From positions 26,254,804 to 26,318,803 of the forward strand of contig CM055279.1 in NCBI GenBank assembly GCA_029237695.1: DNA of 64,000 nt. The letters run 5' to 3'. Below the pieces are notes generated by a model. It was not told the origin of the DNA. It was given only the letters and a program-made list of their open reading frames with translations, and ran no database searches. Source of the DNA: Conchocele bisecta (Eukaryota > Mollusca > Bivalvia > Lucinida > Thyasiridae). Shown here one piece after another: positions 63,877-64,000 of the stretch; the stretch's first letter is position 1, and each line of letters begins with the position of its first letter. A program made the position numbers and the translations under genes.

Positions 63877-64000
63877 CTGATTCTACATAGGAACGCATTT
63901 CGAACCCGGGGCGACCCGGGTGAGATCCGCCCTTTTCAAGGCGAACATTTAGGTGCATCGGTCTGAACCCGTTCTAGATCACCAATTGTAGCCGACAGGG

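Noticed and set aside
63881..64000. Possible long terminal repeat start near TGTAGCCGACAGGG
   Set aside because: Only the last 14 bases are available, and no matching end, primer-binding site or polypurine tract can be shown.

Overview
This window looks like intergenic or intronic DNA of a large, repeat-rich invertebrate genome, most likely a bivalve mollusc. That taxonomic guess rests on the mix of short palindromic elements, dispersed foldbacks, a LINE and a large nuclease-bearing transposon; it is inference, not a database match. There is no prokaryotic organisation: no operons, ribosome binding sites or rRNA, and I recognise no tRNA. The only convincing host coding sequence is the terminal exon of a rhodopsin-type GPCR (51552-51935, minus strand). 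Nearly all other open frames lie in repeats whose unit is a multiple of three, or in decayed transposons.

For brevity I number the repeat families. F1: GTAGCC-ended MITE with a long central hairpin. F2: GGCCGTTTCACTAAAC MITE. F3: GGTACATGCCCACTCA MITE. F4: TTAACCCTTTGAACCC MITE, TTAA sites, piggyBac-like. F5: TTAACCCTTAGAATGC MITE. F6: CAAGGTG MITE with 5-bp target duplications. F7: TAYGGA-ended elements carrying arrays of ~21-bp palindromic units (subfamilies U, S, Q, T). F8: TTTATCCCGTCAACAC element. F9: GATCAGGATCTGCAC hairpin element. F10: long hairpin with GGAATTTATCGGGG arms. F11: ACGTACTTTCGTTTCCCA element. F12: TTTAACGGCCTATCAACAGC dispersed repeat. F13: CAGTGGGGTCAGCGTG near-perfect palindrome. 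F14: CTCTCTAAACCGGACACC, pogo-like ends. F15: GGGCCCGGTTGTTCAAAAC hairpin.

Layout. 1-10842: a mosaic of MITEs F1-F6, three F7-U elements, a 17-bp minisatellite and several foldbacks. 10843-15640 (minus): a 5'-truncated or invaded LINE with L1-like ORF1, AP-endonuclease, reverse transcriptase and C-terminal zinc knuckle, broken by several frameshifts and stops. 15641-29100: MITEs, a long foldback (16690-17920), another F7-U, and a 165-bp tandem repeat inside a TIR element (23243-24692). 30933-33789: an F7-T element with about 74 copies of a 31-bp unit that matches its own terminal inverted repeat. 36198-36928: F7-Q. 47179-47990: tandem pogo-like ends. 50070-50503: F7-S inserted in an F11 copy. 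51552-51935: GPCR exon. 56300-60953: a 4.65-kb TIR element, probably Academ-type, with a FEN/XPG-like nuclease gene on the minus strand and an internal 162-bp tandem array. 62091-62429: F7-U with a perfect 6-bp target duplication. 62960-64000: GC-richer, coding-like but broken sequence.

The main biological theme is that tandem arrays here repeatedly sit inside TIR-bounded mobile elements. Four sequence-unrelated arrays with a ~20-21-bp period (about two helical turns) share similar TAYGGA termini, which suggests one previously unnamed group of non-autonomous transposons that acts as a source of satellite DNA.
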